Source of the DNA: JAJISG01 sp964347345
Lineage (GTDB): Archaea > Thermoplasmatota > Thermoplasmata > RBG-16-68-12 > JAJISG01
Length of the DNA: 13,330 nucleotides
Assembly: GCA_964347345.1 (NCBI GenBank)
Contig: CAYFYB010000036.1
Span: forward strand, 1-13,330
Direction: 5' to 3'
Position 1 is the stretch's first letter; every line of letters starts with the position of its first letter. Under the pieces are notes generated by a model. The model did not search any database. It saw nothing but the letters and a program-made list of their open reading frames with translations, and was not told the DNA's origin. Position numbers and translations under genes: made by a program. Of the stretch, positions 1 through 6,058 are shown one piece after another.

Positions 1-425
1 GGGCCTTCAACTCCCACCATCAGATGCTCTTGGTGGAGAAGGCCAAGGACCTGGCCCAGATGCATCCTATCCGCCTTTTCGTCGTGGACTCCATGACCTC
101 CCACTTCAGGGCGGAATATGTGGGGCGAGGAGTGCTGGCGGAGAGGCAGCAACTGCTCAACAGGCACATCCACGACCTCATGAGGTTTGGCGACGTCCAC
201 AACGCCACCATCTTCGTGACCAACCAGGTCCAGGCGAAGCCCGATGCCTTCTTCGGGGACCCGACCCGCCCCATCGGCGGCCACGTCGTCGCCCACACCT
301 CCACCTTCAGGGTGTACCTCAGAAAGAGCAAGGGTGAGAGGAGGATCGCACGTCTCATAGACTCCCCCAACCTCCCGGAAGCGGAGGCCATTTTCACAAT
401 CCTGGAGGACGGTATTAGAGACTAG
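1..425 (+). CDS. radA: DNA repair and recombination protein RadA (3' part)
   Basis: This is the C-terminal 140 residues of the archaeal RecA/Rad51-family recombinase. The reading frame is open from base 3, so the start and the Walker A region lie outside the window. RadA forms ATP-dependent filaments on single-stranded DNA and catalyses strand exchange. Visible marks, numbered from the first visible codon, are the NSHHQ segment at 3-7, the Walker B strand LFVVD (25-29) followed by SMTSHFRAEY, the LAERQQ segment (45-50), the TNQV motif (73-76), the KPDAFFGDP L2-loop region (79-87), GGH (92-94) and the typical RadA ending with DSPNLPEAEA (120-129) and a final DGIRD. The end is intact and at the usual place, so nothing suggests a pseudogene. 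The next gene begins 38 nt downstream on the same strand. Identification is very secure from the family-specific motifs. Confidence 0.97.
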   Translation, partial: AFNSHHQMLLVEKAKDLAQMHPIRLFVVDSMTSHFRAEYVGRGVLAERQQLLNRHIHDLMRFGDVHNATIFVTNQVQAKPDAFFGDPTRPIGGHVVAHTSTFRVYLRKSKGERRIARLIDSPNLPEAEAIFTILEDGIRD

Positions 426-433
426 AGGGAACG

Positions 434-440
434 GCTAAAT
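434..440 (+). promoter_or_regulatory. Possible TATA box before the MBL-fold gene
   Basis: An AT-rich heptamer, CTAAATA, sits just after the radA stop and is centred 27 bp before the GTG at 464. That distance would fit a near-leaderless transcript. An SD-like GAGAGGT at 448-454 could instead serve a longer read-through mRNA from radA. The box is weak and the call is inference only. Confidence 0.3.
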
Positions 441-463
441 AACCCCTGAGAGGTCTTGCCGCT

Positions 464-1111
464 GTGGAAGTTCACCGAATTGTGGACCCCTCCTATGATG
501 CGAATCTCTATCTCGCAAGAGCGGAGGAGGCCATCCTCATTGACGCTGGGACGGGTCTCGGGACCGATAGAGTGCTGGAGGAGATTCACAAGAGGATGGG
601 TGATGTACACCCAGGGCATTTCATACTCACACACCGCCACGTGGACCATGTGGGCGGGGCAAGAGCCCTTTCCGATGTCATGGGCCTCACCCCACGGGCG
701 TCACCAGACGACGCTCCATCCCTCCTCCGGGGAGACAGAAGAAGTACGGGAGCTACTCTCTTCGGCATCATGCTGGAGCCCCTCAAGGTGGAGGTCATCC
801 GCTATGGCGAGGTCCTCAACTTGGGAGGCCTGGAGCTCAAGATCCTTCACACTCCCGGGCACACCATGGGGAGTATCTGTCTCCTGGGGGAGGACGGCTC
901 CCTCTTCACCGGTGATACCCTCTTCGCCTATGGTGGCATAGGACGCTGGGACTTGGAGACGGGGAGCCTTTCCGACCTCTTCTCCTCGTTGAAGCTTCTC
1001 GAATCCCTCCACGTCGAGAGCCTGTATCCAGGCCACGGTCCCTCAATCGAGGGGGAGGCAGCGAAGCATATCTCCATGGCTGTCGAGATGGCGGAGGCCT
1101 TTCAACAATGA
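464..1111 (+). CDS. Metallo-beta-lactamase-fold hydrolase (glyoxalase II-like)
   Basis: A 215-residue zinc-dependent hydrolase of the metallo-beta-lactamase superfamily. The metal-ligand set is complete: THRHVDH (H57, H59, D61, H62), the HTPGHT motif with H133, the FTGDTLF motif with D151, and YPGHG with H191. The spacing resembles glyoxalase II and related thioesterase-like enzymes, but the C-terminal substrate-binding domain of true glyoxalase II is absent, so the substrate cannot be named. No signal peptide or membrane segment is seen, so it is likely cytoplasmic. The start is a GTG at 464, the only plausible start after the in-frame stop at 440-442, with an SD-like GAGAGGT about 10 nt upstream. 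The stop overlaps the start of the next gene in an ATGA, which implies translational coupling with the threonylcarbamoyl-AMP synthase. The family is certain, the function is not. Confidence 0.9.
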   Translation: MEVHRIVDPSYDANLYLARAEEAILIDAGTGLGTDRVLEEIHKRMGDVHPGHFILTHRHVDHVGGARALSDVMGLTPRASPDDAPSLLRGDRRSTGATLFGIMLEPLKVEVIRYGEVLNLGGLELKILHTPGHTMGSICLLGEDGSLFTGDTLFAYGGIGRWDLETGSLSDLFSSLKLLESLHVESLYPGHGPSIEGEAAKHISMAVEMAEAFQQ

Positions 1112-1755
1112 CCTCACAGGACCCGCGGGTGATGAAGGCCAAGATTGTCGAGGATCGCTGGAAGCTGGATGAGACGGATCTGATCAGGGTCATCGAGACT
1201 CTCAAAGGAGGAGGTCTGGTGGTCTATCCCACCGAAACCCTTTACGGTCTGGGAGTCGACCCGTACGATGAGGAGGCCGTCGAACGTCTGTACAGAGTCA
1301 AGCGGAGACCCTGGGGGGACCCCGTCGCCCTGGTGGTTAGCGGGCTGGAGGAAGCAGAGCGGCTGGCCTACTTCTCTCAACGCGCCCTGGATGTCTGGAG
1401 GGCCTTCATGCCAGGCCCGCTGACTCTAATACTGAGGGCAAAGGCCGAGGCTCCCCCTCCGCCTGTCACGAAGGAAGGTGCCCTGGGCCTGAGGATGCCA
1501 AGACACGATGTCCCTCTACTCTTGGGCCAGGAGTTCGGACCTTTCACGGCCACAAGCGCCAACCTTCACGGTGGGCCTCCCCCTAGGACCTTTGGAGAGG
1601 CTTACTCCCAGCTAGGAGGGGAAGTGGACCTCCTCATCGATGCCGGAACCTGCCCTTTAGGAAGGGAATCCACAGTCCTGGAGCTCATAGGGGACCAGCC
1701 AACAATTAAAAGGGAAGGGGCCCTAGCAAGGGAAGAGCTGGAAAGGCATGGATGA
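1108..1755 (+). CDS. tsaC: L-threonylcarbamoyladenylate synthase (Sua5/YrdC/TsaC family)
   Basis: A 215-residue YrdC-domain protein. The family makes threonylcarbamoyl-AMP from threonine, bicarbonate and ATP, the first step of t6A37 modification of ANN-decoding tRNAs; the Kae1/KEOPS complex then transfers the group. Motifs are YPTETLYGLG (40-49), the KxR pair K65/R67 in VKRRP, FMPGPLTLIL (100-109), the SxN pair S150/N152 in TATSAN, and GRESTVLEL (185-193). KxR with SxN argues for a real TC-AMP synthase rather than the YciO paralogue. Only the catalytic domain is present: the extra C-terminal domain of classical Sua5 is missing, giving a TsaC-like architecture. The ATG at 1108 overlaps the upstream stop and has CGGAGG at 1092-1097 at good spacing; an internal ATG at 1132 is a less likely start. 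The 3' end overlaps map by 8 bp. The symbol follows architecture; sua5 would be equally defensible. Confidence 0.9.
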   Translation: MTSQDPRVMKAKIVEDRWKLDETDLIRVIETLKGGGLVVYPTETLYGLGVDPYDEEAVERLYRVKRRPWGDPVALVVSGLEEAERLAYFSQRALDVWRAFMPGPLTLILRAKAEAPPPPVTKEGALGLRMPRHDVPLLLGQEFGPFTATSANLHGGPPPRTFGEAYSQLGGEVDLLIDAGTCPLGRESTVLELIGDQPTIKREGALAREELERHG

Positions 1756-2656
1756 GGAGACCCTCCAGAAGCAGAGGGAGGCGGGCAGGATAGCCCGCCA
1801 GGCCCTGGAATATGGCTGCACCCTCATAAGAGAGGGAGGTAGCCTGCTGGAGGTGGCCGAAAAGACGGAGCAGATGATTCTCGACGAGGGAGCTTTGCCC
1901 GCATTCCCCGCCAACATCTCCATCGACGCTCAGGCCGCGCACTTCACCCCCCGACACAACGACGGCGAACTCGCCTTCCCTAGGGGCAGCCTGGTCAAGC
2001 TTGATGTCGGAGTTCATGTGGACGGATACCTCGCTGATAATGCAAAGACGGTGGAGGTGGGAACGAGGAACTGGTCCGACCTAATCCGGGCGGCAGACGA
2101 GGCCGTCGCCACCGCCGTTGAGGTCATAAGGCCTGGGGTTCCCATGACTATGGTGGGGGCGGCCGTGGAGAGGACCATCAGGTCCTTCGGCTTCAAGCCC
2201 ATAGAGAACCTCACGGGTCACAGCCTGAAGAGGTACACCCTCCATGCCGACAAGAGCGTCCCGAGCGTGGCGAATCTGAGAGGTCAGAAGGGACACCAAG
2301 TGATAGAGGCTTGGGACAGCTACGCCATTGAGCCATTCTCCACAACGGGTGCGGGCCGCGTCGTGGGAAAGAAGATGAGCAATATCTACAGGATTGTGGA
2401 GCATAAGGAGACGGGGGTGGAGGAGATGGACGCCCTCCTTAGCGCGATCTATCGGGATTTCAGAACCCTTCCCTTCTCCGAGCGATGGTGCTACAGGGTG
2501 GACAAGAAGGCGCCCTTCTACCTGCAGAAGCTCATGAGGAGGGGAATCATCATGGGTTATCCCATCCTCGTGGAGGCCGCCGAGGGAATGGTGGCCCAGA
2601 GCGAGAACACCGTGGTGGTGACGGAAGACGGCTGTGAGGTCACCACCGTCGTGTAG
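1748..2656 (+). CDS. map: Methionine aminopeptidase, type II
   Basis: A 302-residue type II (archaeal/eukaryotic) methionyl aminopeptidase, which removes the initiator methionine from nascent proteins. All five dimetal ligands of the pita-bread fold are visible: D86 in KLDVG, D97 in LADNA, H158 in LTGHSL, E195 in AIEPF and E286 in AQSEN. H65 in AAHFTP corresponds to the substrate-binding histidine. The 60-odd residues between E195 and E286 carry the helical insert that defines type II enzymes. The length matches archaeal homologues (about 295-305), which lack the N-terminal extension of eukaryotic MetAP2. The ATG at 1748 overlaps the stop of the preceding gene by 8 bp, so the MBL hydrolase, TsaC and map probably form one transcript. 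About 120 bp of noncoding DNA with the next promoter follow. Confidence 0.97.
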   Translation: MDEETLQKQREAGRIARQALEYGCTLIREGGSLLEVAEKTEQMILDEGALPAFPANISIDAQAAHFTPRHNDGELAFPRGSLVKLDVGVHVDGYLADNAKTVEVGTRNWSDLIRAADEAVATAVEVIRPGVPMTMVGAAVERTIRSFGFKPIENLTGHSLKRYTLHADKSVPSVANLRGQKGHQVIEAWDSYAIEPFSTTGAGRVVGKKMSNIYRIVEHKETGVEEMDALLSAIYRDFRTLPFSERWCYRVDKKAPFYLQKLMRRGIIMGYPILVEAAEGMVAQSENTVVVTEDGCEVTTVV

Positions 2657-2726
2657 GCCCTGCAGGGGGAGACGCTCAGACCGCCATCAAAGCCAGTTCT
2701 CCAGCGCCGCGTTTCGGTGACACAAA

Positions 2727-2735
2727 CTTTATTTA
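2727..2735 (+). promoter_or_regulatory. TATA box of the DUF211 gene
   Basis: CTTTATTTA lies in the map-DUF211 gap. Its centre near 2731 predicts transcription start around 2757, leaving a leader of about 20 nt that holds the strong purine-rich ribosome-binding site at 2768-2776. Box and spacing fit the archaeal consensus well. Confidence 0.6.
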
Positions 2736-2767
2736 CGGTGGGTCCAATGGTTTGACGTCCCCGGCAG

Positions 2768-2776
2768 GGAGGGGAG
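2768..2776 (+). promoter_or_regulatory. Shine-Dalgarno deciding a TTG start
   Basis: The leader reads GGGAGGGGAGA immediately before TTG at 2778. This strong match to the anti-SD supports TTG as the initiation codon; no ATG or GTG lies near the N-terminus of the conserved domain. Confidence 0.6.
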
Positions 2777-2777
2777 A

Positions 2778-3068
2778 TTGACCGAGATAAAGAGATTGGT
2801 TCTGGATGTGCTGAAGCCCCACCAGCCCTCCATAGTGGAACTCTCGAAGAGGCTTAGCGACCTTGATGGTGTGATGGGGGTCAACTGCACCCTAGACGAG
2901 GTCGACCAGGAGACCGAGAGCGTCAAGATAACCATCGAGGGAAGTCACATCAGCTATGAGGAGGTGGAGGAGGCCATCAGGGATAGCGGGGCAGCCATCC
3001 ACTCTATAGACAGCGTCTCCACAGGAAAGAAGCTGGTGGAAGAGGTCAGGACGCCTCAGGACCTGTGA
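2778..3068 (+). CDS. DUF211 family protein
   Basis: A 96-residue acidic protein matching the archaeal DUF211 family (COG1888). The signature is the opening IKRLVLDVLKPHQPSIVEL, followed by a GVMGVNCTLDEVDQETESVKITIEG stretch and a GAAIHSIDSVSTGK motif. The pattern fits a small alternating beta-alpha, ferredoxin-like fold. The cellular role of the family is not established, so none is assigned. Translation starts at a TTG with a strong SD, behind a gene-specific TATA box, so the gene is probably transcribed alone. Its last 13 bp overlap the 3' end of the convergent SRP19 gene. Usual family length is about 90-100, so the gene is complete. Confidence 0.88.
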   Translation: MTEIKRLVLDVLKPHQPSIVELSKRLSDLDGVMGVNCTLDEVDQETESVKITIEGSHISYEEVEEAIRDSGAAIHSIDSVSTGKKLVEEVRTPQDL

Positions 3069-3346
3069 GCCTTGATCTCTCGGGCTATGGATCCGATGAG
3101 GGCGGTCTTTTTACCACCCCCGAGGATGAGAACCCTGCCCTCCTCGGCCCATGGTCGAGAAGGGTGCGACACGTCTTCCTCCACCTCAACCCTGTGACCC
3201 AGTCTCTTGGCTGCGTCCCTCAGTTCCTCCAGGGATGGGGAGTTCACTGCCAATGCCTTGGGGACCCTTCTGCCTTCCTGCCTGGATTTGGAGGCGTCGA
3301 AGTAGGAGGGGTACAGGACCACGACCAAGTCGCCCTTGGAGACCAC
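3056..3346 (-). CDS. srp19: Signal recognition particle 19 kDa protein (SRP19)
   Basis: A 96-residue archaeal SRP19. The protein binds helices 6 and 8 of 7S SRP RNA and prepares it for SRP54, so it acts in co-translational targeting to the membrane. Visible marks are the YPSYFDASKSR segment (12-22) leading into EGRRVPK (24-30), the family signature, and the later SRPW and VLILGGGKKTAL stretch typical of the C-terminal RNA-binding part. The start is a GTG at 3346; the frame stays open upstream (GRSDCIR) but offers no ATG/GTG/TTG close by. A TTTTAA element 26 bp upstream would place transcription start at this GTG. It lies 50 nt downstream of S8e on the same strand and ends inside the convergent DUF211 gene. 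Confidence 0.92.
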   Translation of the reverse strand: MVSKGDLVVVLYPSYFDASKSRQEGRRVPKALAVNSPSLEELRDAAKRLGHRVEVEEDVSHPSRPWAEEGRVLILGGGKKTALIGSIAREIKAHRS

Positions 3347-3368
3347 GCGGATACAATCGCTGCGGCCG

Positions 3369-3374
3369 TTAAAA
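3369..3374 (-). promoter_or_regulatory. Possible TATA box for srp19
   Basis: On the minus strand TTTTAA lies in the 50-bp gap after S8e. Its centre is about 26 bp before the GTG at 3346, the distance expected for leaderless transcription. The element is short, and read-through from S8e is also possible. Confidence 0.35.
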
Positions 3375-3396
3375 GAGTGTCGAGGGCTAAGGACCC

Positions 3397-3789
3397 TCAG
3401 CTCTTACCCGATTCCAATAATACGGCGTTGACGGTCCCCACCTGTCCTGGCCTTGAAGTCACTTTGGCGATGCCCCGTTCCGTCTCGATGGTGGCCCCTC
3501 GTGTGATTATGTTCCGGGTTACGTAGTGGGGGTTGGCAGGATTGCTCTTCACAGAGAGTATCTTGGCCTTCTCCGTCTTCCCAGTCTTGGGGTCATAGAG
3601 ATTCGCCCACTCTGCCTTCAAGAGGCGGCCTTTGACGTTTCCACCGACGACCCGGACAATCTTCTTTCGCTCGGTCCCCAGAGTGGCGAACTCCTGCTCC
3701 CTTCCGAGCTCATACTTTCTCTTCTTTCGGATGGGTCGCAGCATTCCCCCGCTGGGCTTCCTCTTCGATCTTCCTTGCCAGAGGGCCAT
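3397..3789 (-). CDS. rps8e: 30S ribosomal protein S8e
   Basis: A 130-residue archaeal/eukaryotic small-subunit ribosomal protein. The basic opening MALWQGRSKRKPSGG, the KKRKYELGRE segment and the repeated NPANPHYVTRNIITRGA region (83-99) are S8e hallmarks, and the length is that of archaeal S8e (about 125-130). The start is set at the ATG at 3789 because MALWQGRS is the conserved N-terminus. The frame runs upstream to a TTG at 3816, but that overlaps the probable TATA box and adds a non-conserved MTGGHGEED. A GAGGAGG lies only 2 nt from the ATG, too close for an ideal SD, while the TATA box predicts a transcript starting near 3792. Neighbours are SRP19 downstream and a phosphoesterase upstream. 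Confidence 0.96.
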   Translation of the reverse strand: MALWQGRSKRKPSGGMLRPIRKKRKYELGREQEFATLGTERKKIVRVVGGNVKGRLLKAEWANLYDPKTGKTEKAKILSVKSNPANPHYVTRNIITRGATIETERGIAKVTSRPGQVGTVNAVLLESGKS

Positions 3790-3814
3790 GTCCTCCTCAC
3801 CATGTCCTCCCGTC

Positions 3815-3821
3815 AATAAAA
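3815..3821 (-). promoter_or_regulatory. TATA box for rps8e
   Basis: TTTTATT on the minus strand lies just after the phosphoesterase stop (3824-3826). It is centred about 29 bp before the S8e ATG and predicts a near-leaderless S8e mRNA. Confidence 0.5.
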
Positions 3822-3823
3822 CC

Positions 3824-4450
3824 TTACGGTACGAGGTTGACCTTCACCTCTTCGTCGACGTCGATGATGGCTGAGTACCCCCTGAAGGCGGGGCCCGGGT
3901 TGACGAAGGTGGTGCTCCCCCTCTCCACGCCCCTCGCCTCGTGGATGTGGCCGCAAAGGACCAGCCTTGGGGCGAACTTATCCACCAATGCCTTAATGGC
4001 CCTGCTCCCGGTGTGACCGGACCAGGGCAACTCGTCGACGTGGCCTCTAGGAGGGGAGTGGGTGACCAGGATGGCACCCTCCACCATGAGGGGCTTCAGG
4101 GCGGCGGAAATCTCCTCCTCCGAGAGCTCGAAGGGTGTGTGAAAGGGTGTCGGGCTGGAGCCACCCAATCCGATCAGGGTCTCTCCCCGAAAGACCTCCT
4201 TCTTGCCGTGGAGGTTCACGCCCATCCCCTCGAGGAGGGACACCAGCTCCCTAGGGTCGCAGTTCCCCGGTATGCCCAAGGCCTTGACCTCCAGGTCTTC
4301 GAAGAGCCTCTGAGCGTAGCCAAGGGGACCGAAGTTCGTAACATCCCCAGACACCACGAAGAGGTCAGGGGAGTGCTCGCGAATCAACTCTCTGCTCTCC
4401 CTGAAGGCCCTCTCGGCGCCGTGCAGGTCCGACATCTGGAGGATCCTCAC
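3824..4450 (-). CDS. Metallophosphoesterase (calcineurin-like, Icc-related)
   Basis: A 208-residue calcineurin-like phosphoesterase. The dimetal-site motifs appear in canonical order: SDLHG with D8 and H10, SGDVTNFG with D36, GNCD (62-65, N63), THSPPRGH with H131, and GHIHEARG with H168 and H170. The DLHG first motif and size resemble the archaeal Icc-related predicted phosphoesterases (COG2129) more than YfcE-type phosphodiesterases. The natural substrate is unknown. No signal peptide or membrane segment is present. The start is a GTG at 4450 preceded by a near-perfect SD that overlaps the stop codon of the presenilin-like gene, so the two are very likely translationally coupled. It is the last gene of the pyrG-aIF2-beta-protease-phosphoesterase cluster. 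Confidence 0.9.
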   Translation of the reverse strand: MRILQMSDLHGAERAFRESRELIREHSPDLFVVSGDVTNFGPLGYAQRLFEDLEVKALGIPGNCDPRELVSLLEGMGVNLHGKKEVFRGETLIGLGGSSPTPFHTPFELSEEEISAALKPLMVEGAILVTHSPPRGHVDELPWSGHTGSRAIKALVDKFAPRLVLCGHIHEARGVERGSTTFVNPGPAFRGYSAIIDVDEEVKVNLVP

Positions 4451-4452
4451 AT

Positions 4453-4460
4453 CATCACCT
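4453..4460 (-). promoter_or_regulatory. Strong SD overlapping upstream stop codon
   Basis: On the minus strand the junction reads TGAGGTGATGATGTG. TGA ends the presenilin-like gene, GAGGTGAT is complementary to the archaeal 16S rRNA 3' end, and GTG starts the phosphoesterase. It both fixes the GTG start and implies termination-reinitiation coupling. Confidence 0.7.
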
Positions 4461-5404
4461 CAGAGGGCAATCCCAAAGGTCAGGTCCCTGTAGAAGAGGA
4501 AGTAGGATATGAGGTATGCCAGGATGGCTCCAGAGTTCAGGAGCGGTAACCCCGCCTGGGGTCTGCCGCTGAGGACGTATCTCATCAGGAGACTGAAGCC
4601 CACAAGGGTTCCTATGAGGGTGGCGATGGCCACCACTACATTGGCGCCGATACCGAAGGAGGTCAGGGCATTGGGGAGGTTGGCGAAGGCGGAAACCACG
4701 AGTATGCCTGGGATGATTATGTCGCCAAGGCCCATGAACATGGCCGCCCTCTCCTCCCCCTTGTCAAGTTGATCCCTGAGCCTCGGCTGCTTCAAGAAGG
4801 AGTAGGGCAGCTTTTTCGGAATCACGATAAGGATGGGGAGCCTGAGACCTGAGACGGCATCTGCTAGGGCGATCATGTGCTTAGTCCTGTAAACGGCCAC
4901 GGCGTCGTAGACCGCCAGGGCCACGAGGAATACGAGGGCCGGCAAGATGCCGAAGGAGATGCCAACGATGGCCGTAACGCCAGCGGCCACGGATAGGCCC
5001 GCCGCGTCCACCAAGTACCACTCAGGGTACCTGAGGAGAGCGTACGTGAGGCCCAGGGCCACGGCCATGGTTGCCGCGAGACTGATGATGCCCTGCCATG
5101 GGGCGGGGAGGAAGTAGAAGGCGTAGGCAAGGGGCACCGAGAAAACGAAGACCATGGTGAAGGCAATGGCGCCTAGGATGAGGTACCGTAGGACACCCTC
5201 CTTCCTGCGTCGGATGAGGAGGAGAACAACGGCTGTGAAGCCCAGGATGAGGCCAAAGTACAGCAAGGCGTTAGTTACGTCGTTGGGGTCCTCGAAGGCC
5301 CGCACCTCCTGTGCCCTGAAGGGTACGGCCAGGAGGAGAGCAATTACATGGGCGAGGGCAAGGAGTCCTCCCATGACAGCGACGGCAGTGAGTTCCCTGG
5401 CCAT
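4460..5404 (-). CDS. Presenilin-like intramembrane aspartyl protease (A22 family)
   Basis: A 314-residue polytopic membrane protein of the archaeal presenilin/signal-peptide-peptidase homologue family (COG3389). These enzymes cleave transmembrane helices inside the bilayer. About nine hydrophobic segments are visible, at roughly 5-28, 45-64, 73-99, 105-125, 131-150, 152-172, 224-241, 250-275 and 283-304. The catalytic pair is D167 in AVYDAVAVYRT (YD motif) and D228 in FMGLGDIIIPG (GxGD motif), separated by a hydrophilic loop (203-220) as in presenilins. The third motif, PAL in presenilin, aligns with GLPLL (285-289), so the exact PAL tripeptide is not present. The ATG at 5404 follows the aIF2-beta stop by 2 nt, so the gene is surely co-transcribed with it. 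Physiological substrates of archaeal members are unknown. Family assignment is strong; activity is inferred from both aspartates. Confidence 0.9.
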   Translation of the reverse strand: MARELTAVAVMGGLLALAHVIALLLAVPFRAQEVRAFEDPNDVTNALLYFGLILGFTAVVLLLIRRRKEGVLRYLILGAIAFTMVFVFSVPLAYAFYFLPAPWQGIISLAATMAVALGLTYALLRYPEWYLVDAAGLSVAAGVTAIVGISFGILPALVFLVALAVYDAVAVYRTKHMIALADAVSGLRLPILIVIPKKLPYSFLKQPRLRDQLDKGEERAAMFMGLGDIIIPGILVVSAFANLPNALTSFGIGANVVVAIATLIGTLVGFSLLMRYVLSGRPQAGLPLLNSGAILAYLISYFLFYRDLTFGIAL

Positions 5405-5406
5405 GT

Positions 5407-6036
5407 CTAATCCCTGGCAATCTTCCCAAAGGCGATAGTCCCGACAACTCTCTCTATGTGGACCTTCACGATGGATCCCTTGGTGGTGCCAGGAACGTAT
5501 ATGATGTACTTGTCCTTCTTGGCGATCCCGTCACCTTTCTTTCCTATGTCCTGGATCATGACTTCGTAGACTTTGCCTTCCTGAATGGCCTGCTCTTCCA
5601 CCTTTGCAGCCTTCTTAATTACCTTCAACGGCCGTCTGGCGCCGCAAGCATCGCATTCCAGGATGGCGATCCTATCCTCCTTGACGAGGCGAGTATCGGG
5701 TCGACCACACTCGCTGCAAAGGACGTACTCGTCCACGTAGCTGCCAATTCTATCGTTGATCTGGTCCGCTGAGATGCGGCCCTTAAACGTTGCCCTTCTC
5801 TCTATGAGCGTGCCAGATGTGCCCAGTTCTCTCAGAAGGTAGGCGAAGACCTGTTGGGGGTCCCGGTTGATGGCGTCACCGATGTCCGCGAGGTTTCTCA
5901 GCACCGTGGTACTCCCCTCTTGGAGGACGTCCGCCCTGGGGACCTGAAAGCGACTCTTCGCCGCCGTGGTGGGCGGCAGCGCTTCCTTGGCCCTCTTCAA
6001 TAGATCCTGATAGGTGGGCACGAACTTGCTAAGCAT
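5407..6036 (-). CDS. eif2b: Translation initiation factor aIF2 subunit beta with C-terminal TRAM domain
   Basis: A 209-residue protein joining archaeal IF2-beta to a TRAM domain. aIF2-beta is part of the trimeric GTPase that brings Met-tRNAi to the small subunit. Residues 7-20 (PTYQDLLKRAKEAL) form the N-terminal gamma-binding helix; 30-100 are the alpha-beta core, including RNLADIGDAINRDP and KGRISADQINDRI. A zinc ribbon follows, with C107/C110 and C128/C131. After a linker, 152-208 form a TRAM-type beta barrel, seen in the IQDIGKKGDGIAK motif and FGKI ending; TRAM is an RNA-binding domain, also known fused to aIF2-beta in other archaea. The given start is ATG 6036, 22 nt after pyrG. The GTG at 6021 is a serious alternative: a TATAAAG 25-26 bp upstream would make it leaderless, and it aligns better with typical N-termini. 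The protease gene follows 2 nt downstream. Confidence 0.94.
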   Translation of the reverse strand: MLSKFVPTYQDLLKRAKEALPPTTAAKSRFQVPRADVLQEGSTTVLRNLADIGDAINRDPQQVFAYLLRELGTSGTLIERRATFKGRISADQINDRIGSYVDEYVLCSECGRPDTRLVKEDRIAILECDACGARRPLKVIKKAAKVEEQAIQEGKVYEVMIQDIGKKGDGIAKKDKYIIYVPGTTKGSIVKVHIERVVGTIAFGKIARD

Positions 6037-6042
6037 CGTTGC

Positions 6043-6049
6043 CTTTATA
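6043..6049 (-). promoter_or_regulatory. Possible internal TATA box for aIF2-beta
   Basis: CTATAAAGG occurs on the minus strand in the 22-nt pyrG-aIF2-beta gap. It is too close to the ATG at 6036 (about 10 bp) but exactly 25-26 bp before the in-frame GTG at 6021. It may drive the initiation factor and the two genes after it independently of pyrG. Confidence 0.4.
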
Positions 6050-6058
6050 GAGTTTCCC

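Noticed and set aside
456..941. 161-codon plus-strand frame overlapping the MBL gene
   Set aside because: It is Trp/Ser-rich with no motifs, while the overlapping frame has the full metal-ligand set.
2658..2667. Palindrome CCCTGCAGGG right after the map stop
   Set aside because: Only 10 bp in GC-rich DNA and with no T-run; too weak to call a terminator or operator.
3108..3112. T5 run on the plus strand about 40 nt after the DUF211 stop, possible terminator
   Set aside because: It is short, lies inside srp19 coding sequence, and has no hairpin; chance is likely.
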